Origin: Rhodobium gokarnense
GTDB lineage: Bacteria > Pseudomonadota > Alphaproteobacteria > Rhizobiales > Rhodobiaceae
Assembly (NCBI RefSeq): GCF_025961475.1
Contig: NZ_JAOQNS010000003.1
Span: 1-64,000 of the forward strand
Direction of reading: 5' to 3'
DNA: 64,000 nucleotides
A model generated the notes under the pieces. The model was not told the DNA's origin, did no database searches, and saw only the letters and a program-made list of their open reading frames with translations. Below are positions 10,051 through 18,579 of the stretch, one piece after another. The first letter of the stretch is position 1; each line of letters starts with the position of its first letter. The position numbers were made by a program, and so were the translations under genes.

Positions 10051-10278
10051 GGCACCATCGGGCCTAAAGAGCGCGCAAGCGCGACCGGCCGCCGGCTCCG
10101 ATGTGCCGCCTCCGCAGAGACCAGCGGGCAAAGCACGCGCTCGGCCGCGAGCGCAAAGAAACCCTCGCGAGGCACCATCGCGCCCAAAGGGCGCGCAAGC
10201 GCGACTGCGCGCCGGCGCCGTTGCGCCGCCCCCGCGGAGGCCAGTGAGCGTAGCGAACGCTCGGCCGTGAGCGACAAA
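10051..10278. repeat. Family C tandem duplication, 120-base period
   Basis: Two copies begin with GGCACCATCG at 10051 and 10171, exactly 120 bases apart. A base-by-base comparison of the first 100 positions gives 80 matches. Each contains GCGCGCAAGCGCGA, a (G)CGCCGCC(T/C)CCGC block and a TCGGCCG(C/T)GAGCG end. The same family, inverted, occurs at 60552-60745. It fills the gap up to the stop codon of the quinone reductase gene. Confidence 0.75.
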
Positions 10279-11253
10279 CTAAGGCGTGATCACCACCTTG
10301 CCCTTGACCCGGCGCTCGCGGATTTCCGTGAGCGCTTCGGGCACCTCGTCGAGCAGGTAGGTGGCGTGGATGTGCGGCTTCAAGGACCCGTCCGCGACCA
10401 TGGCGAGGAGCCGCGAAATGCTCTCCCGGTGCCGGTCCGGATCGCGCGCCACCGCCTCGCCCCAGAACACGCCGCGCACGTCGATGCCTTTCAGGAGCAC
10501 AAGGTTCAGCGGGATCTTCGGGATCTCGCCGGAGGCAAAGCCGATGACGAGGAACCGGCCGCCGAAGGTCAGCGCCCTCAGCGCCTGTTCCGCATGGTCG
10601 CCGCCGACTGGATCGTAGACGACGTCGACGCCGGCGCCGTCGGTAAGGTCCTTCAGGCGCTGTTTGAGGTCGCCGTCGGCATAGTTGACCAGGTCGTCGG
10701 CGCCGAGCGACCGGCAGAAGTCGAGCTTCTCCTGCGACGACGCGCAGGCGATGACCCGAGCGCCCAGAATCTTGCCGAGCTCGATCGCCGCCTGGCCGAC
10801 GCCGCCGGAGGCGCCGAGCACCACCAGCGTCTCGTCGGGCTTGAGGTTCGCGCGCTCTTCCAGCGCGTGCAGCGTCGTGCCGTAGATGATGATGAGGCCG
10901 GAGGCGGTCTCGAAATCGACCCCGTCCGGCAGCACGATGAGCTGATCCTCCGGCGCCACAACCTTTTCCCGGCAGCAGCCCCAGCCGATATAGCCGACGA
11001 CCCGGTCGCCGGGCTTCAGCCGATCGACGCCCTCGCCGACCGATTCCACCGTGCCCGCCATCTCGCCGCCCGGCGAAAACGGCAGCTCGGGCTTGAACTG
11101 GTATTTGCCGCGAATGATCAGCGTGTCGAAGAAATTGAGCGCAGCCGCATGGACCCTGACCACCGCCTCGCCGGGACCGGCGACGGGCTCGTCCACATCG
11201 GCAAGCACGAGATGGTCCTCGCCGCCGTGTTCCTTGCACAGAACCGCTTTCAT
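10279..11253 (-). CDS. NADPH:quinone oxidoreductase-like, zinc-independent MDR
   Basis: The 324-residue protein belongs to the quinone oxidoreductase branch of medium-chain dehydrogenases. It begins MKAVLCKEHG, has FSPGGEMAGTVESVG (GroES-like part) and the nucleotide motif LGASGGVGQAAIELGK near residue 150, and lacks the zinc-ligand set of alcohol dehydrogenases. Likely activity is NADPH-dependent reduction of quinones or enones. GGGAGGGG before ATG 11253 decides the start; the frame itself opens at 11436. It is divergent from the RNA methyltransferase gene. Confidence 0.88.
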   Translation of the reverse strand: MKAVLCKEHGGEDHLVLADVDEPVAGPGEAVVRVHAAALNFFDTLIIRGKYQFKPELPFSPGGEMAGTVESVGEGVDRLKPGDRVVGYIGWGCCREKVVAPEDQLIVLPDGVDFETASGLIIIYGTTLHALEERANLKPDETLVVLGASGGVGQAAIELGKILGARVIACASSQEKLDFCRSLGADDLVNYADGDLKQRLKDLTDGAGVDVVYDPVGGDHAEQALRALTFGGRFLVIGFASGEIPKIPLNLVLLKGIDVRGVFWGEAVARDPDRHRESISRLLAMVADGSLKPHIHATYLLDEVPEALTEIRERRVKGKVVITP

Positions 11254-11469
11254 CAACCCCTCCCCCGGCCGATCCGGAACGCCCTTTCGGTTGACACCGC
11301 CGCCCCGCCCGGCCATGCAACCACGCTGATGGCCGGAAATCCGCCGCGGACGGCGGACCGGCACCCCAATCTGGTAGCATGGGTGCCGATTCGCCGGAAG
11401 CCGCCAGCGGCCGGACAGCCGCCGTCCCGGTGCCATCCGGCCTGGCGCGAAAGGGAAGCAACGGAAGCG

Positions 11470-12072
11470 ATGACGTCAAAACCCCCGCGCGGCTATTTCG
11501 CCATCGGCGTTGAGGGCCTCTCCAAGCCCGGCAATCTCGGCAATCTGATGCGCACGGCCCATGCCTTCGGCGCCGCCTTTGCCTTCACCGTCGATGCCGA
11601 CCGGGCACTCGGGCGAACCGGATCGGACACCTCCCGCTCGGCCCAGCACATGCCCTATTTCGCCTGGCCCGGCGTTCAGGAGATGGACCTGCCGGCCGGC
11701 TGTAAGCTCGTCGGCGTGGAGCTTCTCGACGACGCGGTGGAACTGCCGAGCTTCGGCCATCCCTTGCGGGCGGCCTATGTGCTGGGCTCGGAGGCGGGTT
11801 CGCTGTCGCCGCAGATGGTCGAGCGCTGCGACCACGTGATCAAGATCCCGACCGCCTTCTGCATCAACGTGGCAACGGCCGGCGCCATCGTCATGTATGA
11901 CCGCGTCCGCACCATGGGGCGCTTCGCCGAGCGCCCGGTCGCGGCCGGGGCGCCGAGCGAAGACATCGCGGTCCATGTCCACGGCAAGCCGCGCTTTCGC
12001 TCCGGACGCCGGCCCGAGACGATCTTCCAGCCGAAAAGACAGGCCCCCGACACCGGCGAAAGACGCAAATAA
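11470..12072 (+). CDS. SpoU/TrmH-type (SPOUT) RNA methyltransferase
   Basis: The 200-residue protein shows the three SPOUT motifs in order: NLGNLMRTAHAFG (about 20-32), VLGSEAGSLSP (about 101-111) and IPTAFCINVATAGAIVMYDR (about 128-147), which form the knotted AdoMet site. It methylates a ribose in tRNA or rRNA; the exact target cannot be read from sequence. A charged C-terminal tail of about 45 residues (KPRFRSGRRPETIFQPKRQ) follows the fold and may bind RNA. It converges with the sigma factor gene across 83 bases. Confidence 0.88.
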   Translation: MTSKPPRGYFAIGVEGLSKPGNLGNLMRTAHAFGAAFAFTVDADRALGRTGSDTSRSAQHMPYFAWPGVQEMDLPAGCKLVGVELLDDAVELPSFGHPLRAAYVLGSEAGSLSPQMVERCDHVIKIPTAFCINVATAGAIVMYDRVRTMGRFAERPVAAGAPSEDIAVHVHGKPRFRSGRRPETIFQPKRQAPDTGERRK

Positions 12073-12155
12073 CGCCCCACCGCGGACGCCGGGGCCCGGT
12101 TCTGCAAAAGCGCACGAGGAAGCTTGAAACGGTGACGCGCCCGGTCGCGCCGCAG

Positions 12156-12725
12156 TCACCCGCCGGCGGCGTCTTCGGCGAGCGCGTTGCGCAGGCGCCC
12201 GAAGGCGAGCCGGATGCGCGACTTCACGGTGCCGAGCGGCAGTCCGGTGCGGTCCGCGATGGCGCCGTGCGACAGGCCGTCGAAGAACGACAGGCGAATG
12301 AGGTCGACCTGCTCTTCCGGCAGGTCGGCGAGCGCGGCGCGCACCCGCTGGTCGCGCTGGTCGGCATCGATGAGGGTTTCCGGATCGGGATCGCCCTCCG
12401 GGATCAGCAGCGGATCGTCGGACGGAAGGTCCGCATCGCTGCCACGGCGCAGGATGTCGATCCGCCGGTTCCGCGCGACCCGGAACAGCCAGGTGGAGAG
12501 CGTCGCCTTCTTGCGATCGAACTGGGCGGCCTTGCGCCACAGGGTGACCATGACCTCCTGGGTGACCTCTTCGGCGAGCCCGGCCTCGGCCCCGATGCGC
12601 ATCAGATACGCCTTGATCCTGGGGGCGAAGTGGTCGAACAGCTCCGTGAACGCGTCGCGGTCGCCGTCGCGAGCCACCCGTTCAATCAGGTCGGCAAAGT
12701 GTTCCTGTCTACTCACAACAGTCAT
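12156..12725 (-). CDS. RpoE-like ECF sigma factor (ECF11-like), stand-alone
   Basis: About 189 residues with sigma-70 region 2 (FDHFAPRIKAYLMRIG, then VMVTLWRKAAQFD and TWLFRVARNRRIDILRR) and region 4 (LPEEQVDLIRLSFFDGLSHG then GLPLGTVKSRIRLAFGRLR). It resembles the alphaproteobacterial RpoE group that is usually paired with the zinc anti-sigma factor ChrR and responds to singlet oxygen. No chrR-like gene lies on either side here. The start is uncertain: the frame opens at 12797, ATG 12725 fits the family, but no clear ribosome-binding site precedes it. Confidence 0.85.
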   Translation of the reverse strand: MTVVSRQEHFADLIERVARDGDRDAFTELFDHFAPRIKAYLMRIGAEAGLAEEVTQEVMVTLWRKAAQFDRKKATLSTWLFRVARNRRIDILRRGSDADLPSDDPLLIPEGDPDPETLIDADQRDQRVRAALADLPEEQVDLIRLSFFDGLSHGAIADRTGLPLGTVKSRIRLAFGRLRNALAEDAAGG

Positions 12726-13171
12726 TTTGGTTTTTGATGCAGGTTGTGCCGGTGCCCCCTTCCGTTCCACCCGCCCCCGGCCGGAACGGCATCTCAATCC
12801 GGGGCGATGTCTTCACGTCCGCCGAACGATCCTTTATGACAAACTGTCGCCTGATTTGTTGTCGACAGCCTCTGAGCCAACGACCTTAGAGCGGTGAACG
12901 TCCATTTGGAACAGTCTCCTAAAGGGGAATTGACACGTGTAACGCTCAAGGCGGAGGTGGCGCCGCAGAGCGGGGATAAAATTATTGTTAAGGGAAGATT
13001 AAACTTGCCGCCCGCGGCGGCAGGCCGGCCCCCGGCCGAGAACCGGCGGCCCGTCCCGAAAAACGCCTAAAATGCGCGCCACTGACGCAATGAATTGGTA
13101 ACGCTTTCTTGAGGAAACCGTGGAAACGTGACGGTGACCCAATCGAACGAGCAGGAACAAAGCGGAACGAT
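12726..13171. other. Intergenic region between divergent sigma factor and ialB-like genes
   Basis: 446 bases with no supported gene. It contains a short AT-rich patch around 12977-13010 inside GC-rich sequence, a TTGACA at about 12930, and a GC-rich inverted stretch near 13021-13045 (GGCCGGC/CCGGCCG). It should carry two divergent promoters. I could not assign a matched -35/-10 pair with confidence. Confidence 0.4.
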
Positions 13172-13684
13172 ATGATGAAATTACGCTTAGCGGCCCTGGT
13201 CGCAATTGTGACCGTAGCTCTGTCGAGCGGCGCTCAGGCGCAGTCCTCCCGTGTCTTGTCCAAGCACAACGACTGGGAGGTCCGCACCTATTCCGATTCC
13301 TCCGGCAAGGTCTGCTACGCACTGTCCGTGCCGAAGCAGAAGCTTCCCGGCCCGCCGGTCGACCACGGCGACGTCTACTTCTTCGTCAGCACCCGTCCCG
13401 GTCAGAACGTCGCCAACGAGCCGTCGATGTTCGTCGGCTATCCGTTCAAGACCGATTCCGACCTCAGCGTCGACGTCGACGGCACCAGCTTTTCCATGTT
13501 CACCAAGGGTGACGGGGCCTGGGTGGCGAACGCCGCCGAGGAACAGCGGCTGGTCGGTGCCATGAAGGCGGGCTCGCGGATGACGGTGAAGGGCGTTTCC
13601 CAGCGCGGCACGAACACCAGCTACAGCTATTCGCTGTCCGGCATCACCGCGGCGCTCGATGCCGTGGCAAACGCCTGCAAATAG
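13172..13684 (+). CDS. Invasion-associated locus B (IalB) family exported protein
   Basis: The 170-residue protein has a Sec signal peptide (basic start, LAALVAIVTVALSSG core, cleavage expected after AQA near residue 23). A compact beta-rich domain of the IalB type follows: NDWEVRTYSD, then a VDHGDVYFFVSTRPG segment and a C-terminal Cys near the end. IalB proteins are periplasmic or outer-membrane associated, first described in Bartonella invasion, and are common in free-living Hyphomicrobiales. Two adjacent ATGs (13172, 13175) are possible starts. It is a single-gene unit. Confidence 0.85.
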   Translation: MMKLRLAALVAIVTVALSSGAQAQSSRVLSKHNDWEVRTYSDSSGKVCYALSVPKQKLPGPPVDHGDVYFFVSTRPGQNVANEPSMFVGYPFKTDSDLSVDVDGTSFSMFTKGDGAWVANAAEEQRLVGAMKAGSRMTVKGVSQRGTNTSYSYSLSGITAALDAVANACK

Positions 13685-13862
13685 CCGAAAGCGGGACCGC
13701 CCGCGGGGCGGAGCCCTTTGAAGCCGCCGCCTCTGGCACCATATGGCGGCTTTGGGCTATGATCGGCCGAGAGTATCGAGACGGGCGACGGGCCATTGGC
13801 CGCGTCGCTCGTTTTCGTGTTGCCGCATGCCCCCTGACGAACAGACGCCAACCGGACCGCCA

Positions 13863-15065
13863 ATGACCGAGACCGCATCCCTTTCCGAAACGCCCGCCGC
13901 AAGCGCCGAGCGCCCGAATCTCGTCGGCCTCGATCGCGAGGAACTTGGCGAGGCGCTCAGCCAGGTTGGCGTGCCGGAGCGTCAGGTGCGCATGCGCGTC
14001 GCCCAGCTCTGGCACTGGATCTACCTGCGCGGCGTCGACGACTTCGCCGCCATGACCAACATCGCCAAGGATCTGCGCGCAAGGCTCGATGCCGCCTACA
14101 GCATCGCCTATCCGGAAATCGTCAGCGAACAGGTCTCCGTCGACGGCACCCGCAAATGGCTGCTGCGCTTCTCCCCCAATGGCGCCGGACGCCCGGTCGA
14201 GGTCGAGACAGTCTATATCCCCGAGGAGGGGCGCGGCACGCTCTGCGTTTCCAGCCAGGTCGGCTGCACGCTGAATTGCGCCTTTTGCCATACCGGCACC
14301 CAGAAGCTGGTGCGCAACCTCACTGCTGGCGAAATCGTCGCCCAGATCCGCCTTGCCCGCCACCGCATCGGCGACTTTCCGGACGCGGCTACGCCGACCG
14401 GGGCCATCGTTCCGGGCGAAGGCCGTCTCGTGACCAATATCGTGATGATGGGCATGGGCGAGCCGCTCTACAATTTCGACAACGTCAAGAAAGCGCTCTT
14501 CATCGCCTCGGACAATGAAGGCCTCGGCCTGTCGCGCCGGCGCATCACCCTGTCAACCGCCGGCGTCGTGCCGATGATCGAGCGGACCGGTGCGGAAATC
14601 GGCGCCATGCTGGCGATCTCGCTCCATGCCGTGCGCGACGAGTTGCGCGACGTGCTGGTGCCGATCAACAGGAAGTATCCGATCGCCGAGCTGATGGAGG
14701 CCTGCCGGACCTTTCCGGGCCTCTCCAACGCCCGCCGCATCACCTTCGAATACGTCATGCTGAAGGGCGTCAACGACAGCCCCGCAGAGGCCCGCGAACT
14801 GGTCCGGCTCCTGAAGGGCATTCCGGCCAAGATCAACCTGATCCCGTTCAACCCCTGGCCGGGCTCGGCCTATGAGTGCTCCGACTGGGAGACGATCGAG
14901 ACCTTTGCCGCGATCGTCAACCGGGCCGGCTACGCCTCGCCGATCCGCACCCCGCGCGGCCGCGACATCCTCGCCGCCTGCGGCCAGCTCAAATCGGCCT
15001 CGGAGCGCCTTCGCGCCCGCGAGCGCATGGCCATGGAGGCGATGATCGCGGGCACCGGGGCATGA
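13863..15065 (+). CDS. rlmN: 23S rRNA (A2503-C2)/tRNA (A37-C2) methyltransferase RlmN
   Basis: The 400-residue radical SAM enzyme has the cluster motif CTLNCAFC preceded by CVSSQVGC, and the AdoMet-binding [13 protein letters not shown]. It methylates C2 of A2503 in 23S rRNA and of A37 in some tRNAs. The C-terminal [18 protein letters not shown] holds the cysteine that carries the methyl intermediate. The frame opens at 13743; ATG 13863 matches family N-termini. Its TGA overlaps the ATG of the next gene (ATGA). Confidence 0.95.
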   Translation: MTETASLSETPAASAERPNLVGLDREELGEALSQVGVPERQVRMRVAQLWHWIYLRGVDDFAAMTNIAKDLRARLDAAYSIAYPEIVSEQVSVDGTRKWLLRFSPNGAGRPVEVETVYIPEEGRGTLCVSSQVGCTLNCAFCHTGTQKLVRNLTAGEIVAQIRLARHRIGDFPDAATPTGAIVPGEGRLVTNIVMMGMGEPLYNFDNVKKALFIASDNEGLGLSRRRITLSTAGVVPMIERTGAEIGAMLAISLHAVRDELRDVLVPINRKYPIAELMEACRTFPGLSNARRITFEYVMLKGVNDSPAEARELVRLLKGIPAKINLIPFNPWPGSAYECSDWETIETFAAIVNRAGYASPIRTPRGRDILAACGQLKSASERLRARERMAMEAMIAGTGA

Positions 15066-15592
15066 GGCGCATCTTCGCCATCGTCCTAAGGTCCTTCTGG
15101 GTCATCGTCGTCTACCTGATTGCCGCCTATGTGGCCGGCGCCGTCGTCACCCTGTCGGCCGGAACCGAATGGTCGGCTCTGCGCGATCCCTATCTCGACC
15201 CGACGGCGGCGATGATCGAGACCGGCCTGCTCGTCGGCCTTGCCGGCTCCTATCTCGGCGCCGCCTTCCTGATCCCGGCGACCGTTGCCATCATCGCCAG
15301 CGAGATCTTCAGCATCCGCAGCGCGCTGTCGAATCTTCTCGGCGGCCTTGCCGTTGCCGCCGTCTCCAGCGTGACGACCAACATCGTGCCGCACACCCAT
15401 GTCTCGGAGTTCAGGGCCTGGGAGCTGCTGCTCGCCGCCGGCATCCTCGCCGGCGCCGTCTACTGGCTGCTCGCCGGCCGCAATGCGGGTAAGTGGCAGG
15501 AGGTCGGGGTCGGACATCGCCAAACGGCGGCTCGCCCAGAACAGGCAACCACCGACACCGACATGCGCGATCTCCCGCCCAAAGGGCATTGA
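15062..15592 (+). CDS. Small four-helix membrane protein coupled to rlmN
   Basis: Unrecognised 176-residue protein with about four hydrophobic segments (residues 5-30, 50-75, 85-110 and 123-140) and a polar C-terminal tail rich in Gln, Arg and Pro. The start overlaps the rlmN stop by four bases, so translation is probably coupled. The arrangement of helices suggests an inner-membrane protein. No functional motif is visible. Confidence 0.75.
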   Translation: MRRIFAIVLRSFWVIVVYLIAAYVAGAVVTLSAGTEWSALRDPYLDPTAAMIETGLLVGLAGSYLGAAFLIPATVAIIASEIFSIRSALSNLLGGLAVAAVSSVTTNIVPHTHVSEFRAWELLLAAGILAGAVYWLLAGRNAGKWQEVGVGHRQTAARPEQATTDTDMRDLPPKGH

Positions 15593-15676
15593 AGACCTTC
15601 GGTCCAGAACGCGCGGAGGATTTGGCCGGCCGGGCAGATCGCTTCGCGAGCCGCGGTCAATGCCCGTCTCAGAAAA

Positions 15677-16255
15677 CTACCAGACCACCGGCGAATAGAC
15701 GAAGCGGCCGGAAATCCGCCAGCCCTGCCATTCCCAGCTTCCCGACATCTCCATTTCCGGACCACCCGAATAAGGCCCGCCCGGGAAGGAAAAGGGCGGC
15801 GTGCCGAAACCGGGCAGCGTGGAGCCGGGCGCCCAGCCATTGCCGCCCCCCATACCCGGATAGCCGCCGAAGCCCGGATAGACGCCTCCAGGATACCCTC
15901 CGAAGCCGCGCGGCATCATCTCGGCCGTCCCGAAGGGCGCCGCCGGCACCTGGTAGATCGGTCCGGGCTCGCCGTTGACGGTGCGCTGGCAGGTCATGAC
16001 GGGGGTCGCCGGCATCTGCAGGCAATGGGTCTGGCGAATGCCGGCCGCATCGCCGCTCATGGTGCCGGTCATGCGCATGCGCGCCGGCGACCAGATGTGC
16101 TGCAGGCTCATCTCGTAGCGCACGGTGCCTTCACTCGGCATGAAGGAAGAGCCCGACCAGCCCTGCGCCGCCGCCGGCGGGCTGACGAGAGCAAGGACGC
16201 AAAGGACCGTGGGGGCGAGCACGGCGAGACCGGCCAAGGCAGTGTCCCGTTTCAT
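15677..16255 (-). CDS. Exported Gly/Pro-rich protein of unknown function
   Basis: The 192-residue protein has a clear signal peptide (MKRDTALAGLAVLAPTVLCV, cleavage near AAAQG) followed by a short domain with two cysteines (HCLQMPATPVMTCQ). Then comes a flexible segment of FGGYPG-type repeats (residues about 117-165), ending in a WEWQGWRISGRF strand. It is probably periplasmic or surface exposed. No family recognised. It converges with the rlmN unit and lies downstream of the SGNH esterase genes on the same strand. Confidence 0.7.
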   Translation of the reverse strand: MKRDTALAGLAVLAPTVLCVLALVSPPAAAQGWSGSSFMPSEGTVRYEMSLQHIWSPARMRMTGTMSGDAAGIRQTHCLQMPATPVMTCQRTVNGEPGPIYQVPAAPFGTAEMMPRGFGGYPGGVYPGFGGYPGMGGGNGWAPGSTLPGFGTPPFSFPGGPYSGGPEMEMSGSWEWQGWRISGRFVYSPVVW

Positions 16256-16299
16256 CGCCGCCCCCTTCCGTGCGTCACAAATTGTGGGCTTGCCAATCG

Positions 16300-16938
16300 C
16301 TACTTCGCGGCCGCGGCCCGCTCGACCAGCTCCTCCGCCTTCGGCAGAATCCGTGTCACCAGAACCTCCACGCCCTCAGGGTTGGGGTGGATGCCGTCGG
16401 CAAGTTTAAGTTCCGGCTTGCCGGCGACGCCGTCAAGGAAAAACGGGTAGAGCGGCACGCCGTAGTCCTCGGCCAGCCGGCCATAGATCGGGTCGAACCG
16501 GACCGCATAGTCCGTCCCCGCGCTGCGCGGCGCGACCATGCCGGCGATCAGCACGGCCATGCCCCGCTCCCTCGCCTTGTCGAGGATGGCGCGCAGCGCC
16601 CGCTCGGTCTTTTGCGGATCGATCCGGCGCATGGCGTCGTTGATGCCGAGTTCCAGGATCAGTCCTTTGGCGTCCTCGGGAACCGACCGCTCGAAGCGGG
16701 AGAGCCCGCCCGAAGCGGTGTCGCCGGTCACCCCGGCATTGACGACCGAAACGTCCTTGCCCCTCGCGCGCAGCGCGGCCTCGAGCCGGGCCGGAAAATC
16801 CCTACCGGCAGCAAGGCCGTAGCCCGCGACGAGGCTGTCGCCGAGGACGACGATCTTGACGGGCCCGTCCGCCAGGGCGTTGAGGGGAGCAAGCAGCACG
16901 CCGAGGACGACGAGCACGAAAAGTCTGGGAAAGCGCAT
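16300..16938 (-). CDS. SGNH-family esterase / lysophospholipase L1 (TesA-like), copy 2
   Basis: About 212 residues with a signal peptide (FPRLFVLVVLGVLLAPLNALA) and the four SGNH blocks: GDSLVAGYG (catalytic Ser), a Gly in block II, GINDA, and DGIHPN (catalytic His). This predicts a periplasmic arylesterase/thioesterase. The protein closely resembles the neighbour at 17098-17730 through all blocks, so the pair arose by tandem duplication. The frame opens at 17073; ATG 16938 has AAGGA upstream, while ATG 16959 is an alternative. Confidence 0.88.
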   Translation of the reverse strand: MRFPRLFVLVVLGVLLAPLNALADGPVKIVVLGDSLVAGYGLAAGRDFPARLEAALRARGKDVSVVNAGVTGDTASGGLSRFERSVPEDAKGLILELGINDAMRRIDPQKTERALRAILDKARERGMAVLIAGMVAPRSAGTDYAVRFDPIYGRLAEDYGVPLYPFFLDGVAGKPELKLADGIHPNPEGVEVLVTRILPKAEELVERAAAAK

Positions 16939-17097
16939 GCGGAGGTCCTTTTGTTTCATTGAGACCGCCTGACCGGGCACTCCACGGGAATCAGGACCGC
17001 CGGCCGGCGCCGACACCCCTAGCACATGGATACCCGGCCCTGGCGCGGCCCGTCGCCCCAAGCACCTCCGCAACGCCCGCGACAGACGCCGCCGACA

Positions 17098-17730
17098 TCA
17101 GCCCTTCGCCCGGGCGATCAGTTCCTCCACCTTCGGCAGGATGCCCTTCACCATCGCCCGGACGCCGTCGACATTCGGATGCATGCCGTCGTCCTGGTTC
17201 AGCTCCGGCTTGGCGGCAACGCCCTCAAGGAAGAACGGGTAGAAGACGACCCCGTATTTTTCCGCCAGCTCCGGATAGATCGGATCGAATTCGGCCTGGT
17301 AGTCCGGCCCCATATTCGGCGGCGCCAGCATCCCGGCCAGCAGCACCGGCAACCCGCGCGCCTTCGCCTTCTCCAGAATTCCTTCCAGCGCAGCGCGGGT
17401 CTTGTCCGGATCGATGCCGCGCAGCGCGTCGTTGGCACCGAGTGCGACGATCAGCGCATCGGCATCCTGCGGCACCGACCAGTCGAAGCGGGAAAGCCCG
17501 CCTGTGGAGGTATCGCCGGAGACGCCGGCATTGACCACCTCGACGTCGTGGTTGCGCCCGCGCAGCGTTCCTTCCAGCAGCGTCGGAAAGCCCTTTCCGG
17601 GCGGCAGGCCGTAGCCCGCGGTCAGGCTGTCGCCGAGCGCGACGATCTTCACGTGCTCCCCGGCCATGGCGCTGAAGGTGGCAAAGAGGATGCCGAGGAT
17701 CGACAGAAAGACAATCGGTTCGGGCCGCAT
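17098..17730 (-). CDS. SGNH-family esterase / lysophospholipase L1 (TesA-like), copy 1
   Basis: The 210-residue exported hydrolase has a signal peptide (VFLSILGILFATFSAMA) and blocks GDSLTAGYG, SGDTSTGGLSRF, GANDA and DGMHPN, giving the Ser-Gly-Asn-His set and the catalytic Asp. E. coli TesA is the family model: thioesterase, arylesterase and lysophospholipase activities in the periplasm. As in E. coli (tesA next to ybbA-ybbP), it is divergent from an ABC ATPase/FtsX permease pair. The extra copy at 16300 is unusual. Confidence 0.92.
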   Translation of the reverse strand: MRPEPIVFLSILGILFATFSAMAGEHVKIVALGDSLTAGYGLPPGKGFPTLLEGTLRGRNHDVEVVNAGVSGDTSTGGLSRFDWSVPQDADALIVALGANDALRGIDPDKTRAALEGILEKAKARGLPVLLAGMLAPPNMGPDYQAEFDPIYPELAEKYGVVFYPFFLEGVAAKPELNQDDGMHPNVDGVRAMVKGILPKVEELIARAKG

Positions 17731-17837
17731 CGGATTTCCCTGGTCGAATTGAAGCCTTGCGTGCGCCGCCCCATATGGCAGGGCATCCGCCCTGAACCGC
17801 GCCCGCTCTCACCTGACAGAATATAGGACACCGCCCC

Positions 17838-18569
17838 TTGGATCGGCCAGTGACCGAAAATGCGACCGAAAGCGTGACCGATAGCGTCATCGAACTCGAC
17901 AAGGTGCACCTGACGCTGGGTTCCGGCGCCAGCCGGGTTCACATCCTCAAAGGCGTCGACCTTTCGATCGAGAACGGCCAGTCGGTCGGCATCGTCGGCC
18001 CGTCCGGCTCCGGCAAGTCGACGCTGCTGATGGCCATGGCTGGCCTTGAGCGCGCCGACAGCGGCCGCGTTGTCGTCGCCGGAGCGGATCTGACCCAGCT
18101 CGACGAGAGTGCGCTCGCAAAGTTTCGCGGCCGCAACATCGGCATCGTCTTCCAGTCCTTCCACCTGATCCCGACCATGACGGCGCTGGAAAACGTCGCC
18201 GTGCCGCTGGAGCTTCAGGGCGCGCCGGATGCCTTCGAGCGGGCCCGCGCCGAGCTTGAGACCGTCGGCCTCGGCCCGCGCGTCTCCCACTATCCGGCCG
18301 AGCTTTCCGGCGGCGAGCAGCAGCGCGTGGCGATCGCCCGGGCCTTGGCGCCGATGCCGGCCATCGTTATCGCCGACGAGCCGACCGGCAATCTCGACGA
18401 GGCGACCGGGCGCGAGATCGCTAGCCTGATGTTTGCCGCCGCCGAGGCCCGCAACACCACGCTGGTGCTGGTCAGCCACGACCCCGAGCTGGCCGAGCGC
18501 TGCGACCGCGTGGTGGAAATGCATTCCGGCACCATCGTGCTGCGCGACGCCGCCCAGGCGGCGCAATAG
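17838..18569 (+). CDS. ABC transporter ATP-binding protein (YbbA/LolD-like)
   Basis: The 243-residue ATPase has Walker A GPSGSGKST, Q-loop FQSFHLIPTMTALENV, signature LSGGEQQR, Walker B IVIADEPTGNLD and the switch histidine in VSHD. This is the MacB/LolD-type subfamily that pairs with FtsX-like permeases. The first possible codon of the frame is TTG at 17838; GTG codons at 17850 and 17874 are alternatives. It is followed after 10 bases by the permease gene. By analogy with YbbA-YbbP, the pair exports or extracts a hydrophobic or envelope substrate. Confidence 0.92.
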   Translation: MDRPVTENATESVTDSVIELDKVHLTLGSGASRVHILKGVDLSIENGQSVGIVGPSGSGKSTLLMAMAGLERADSGRVVVAGADLTQLDESALAKFRGRNIGIVFQSFHLIPTMTALENVAVPLELQGAPDAFERARAELETVGLGPRVSHYPAELSGGEQQRVAIARALAPMPAIVIADEPTGNLDEATGREIASLMFAAAEARNTTLVLVSHDPELAERCDRVVEMHSGTIVLRDAAQAAQ

Positions 18570-18579
18570 GCGACCACTG

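Noticed and set aside
10267-11469. N-terminal extension of the RNA methyltransferase frame
   Set aside because: The extension overlaps the quinone reductase gene on the opposite strand; homology begins at the ATG at 11470.
12908-12935. GGAAC near 12910 as a general-stress (EcfG) promoter
   Set aside because: No CGTT-type -10 element lies 16-17 bases downstream.
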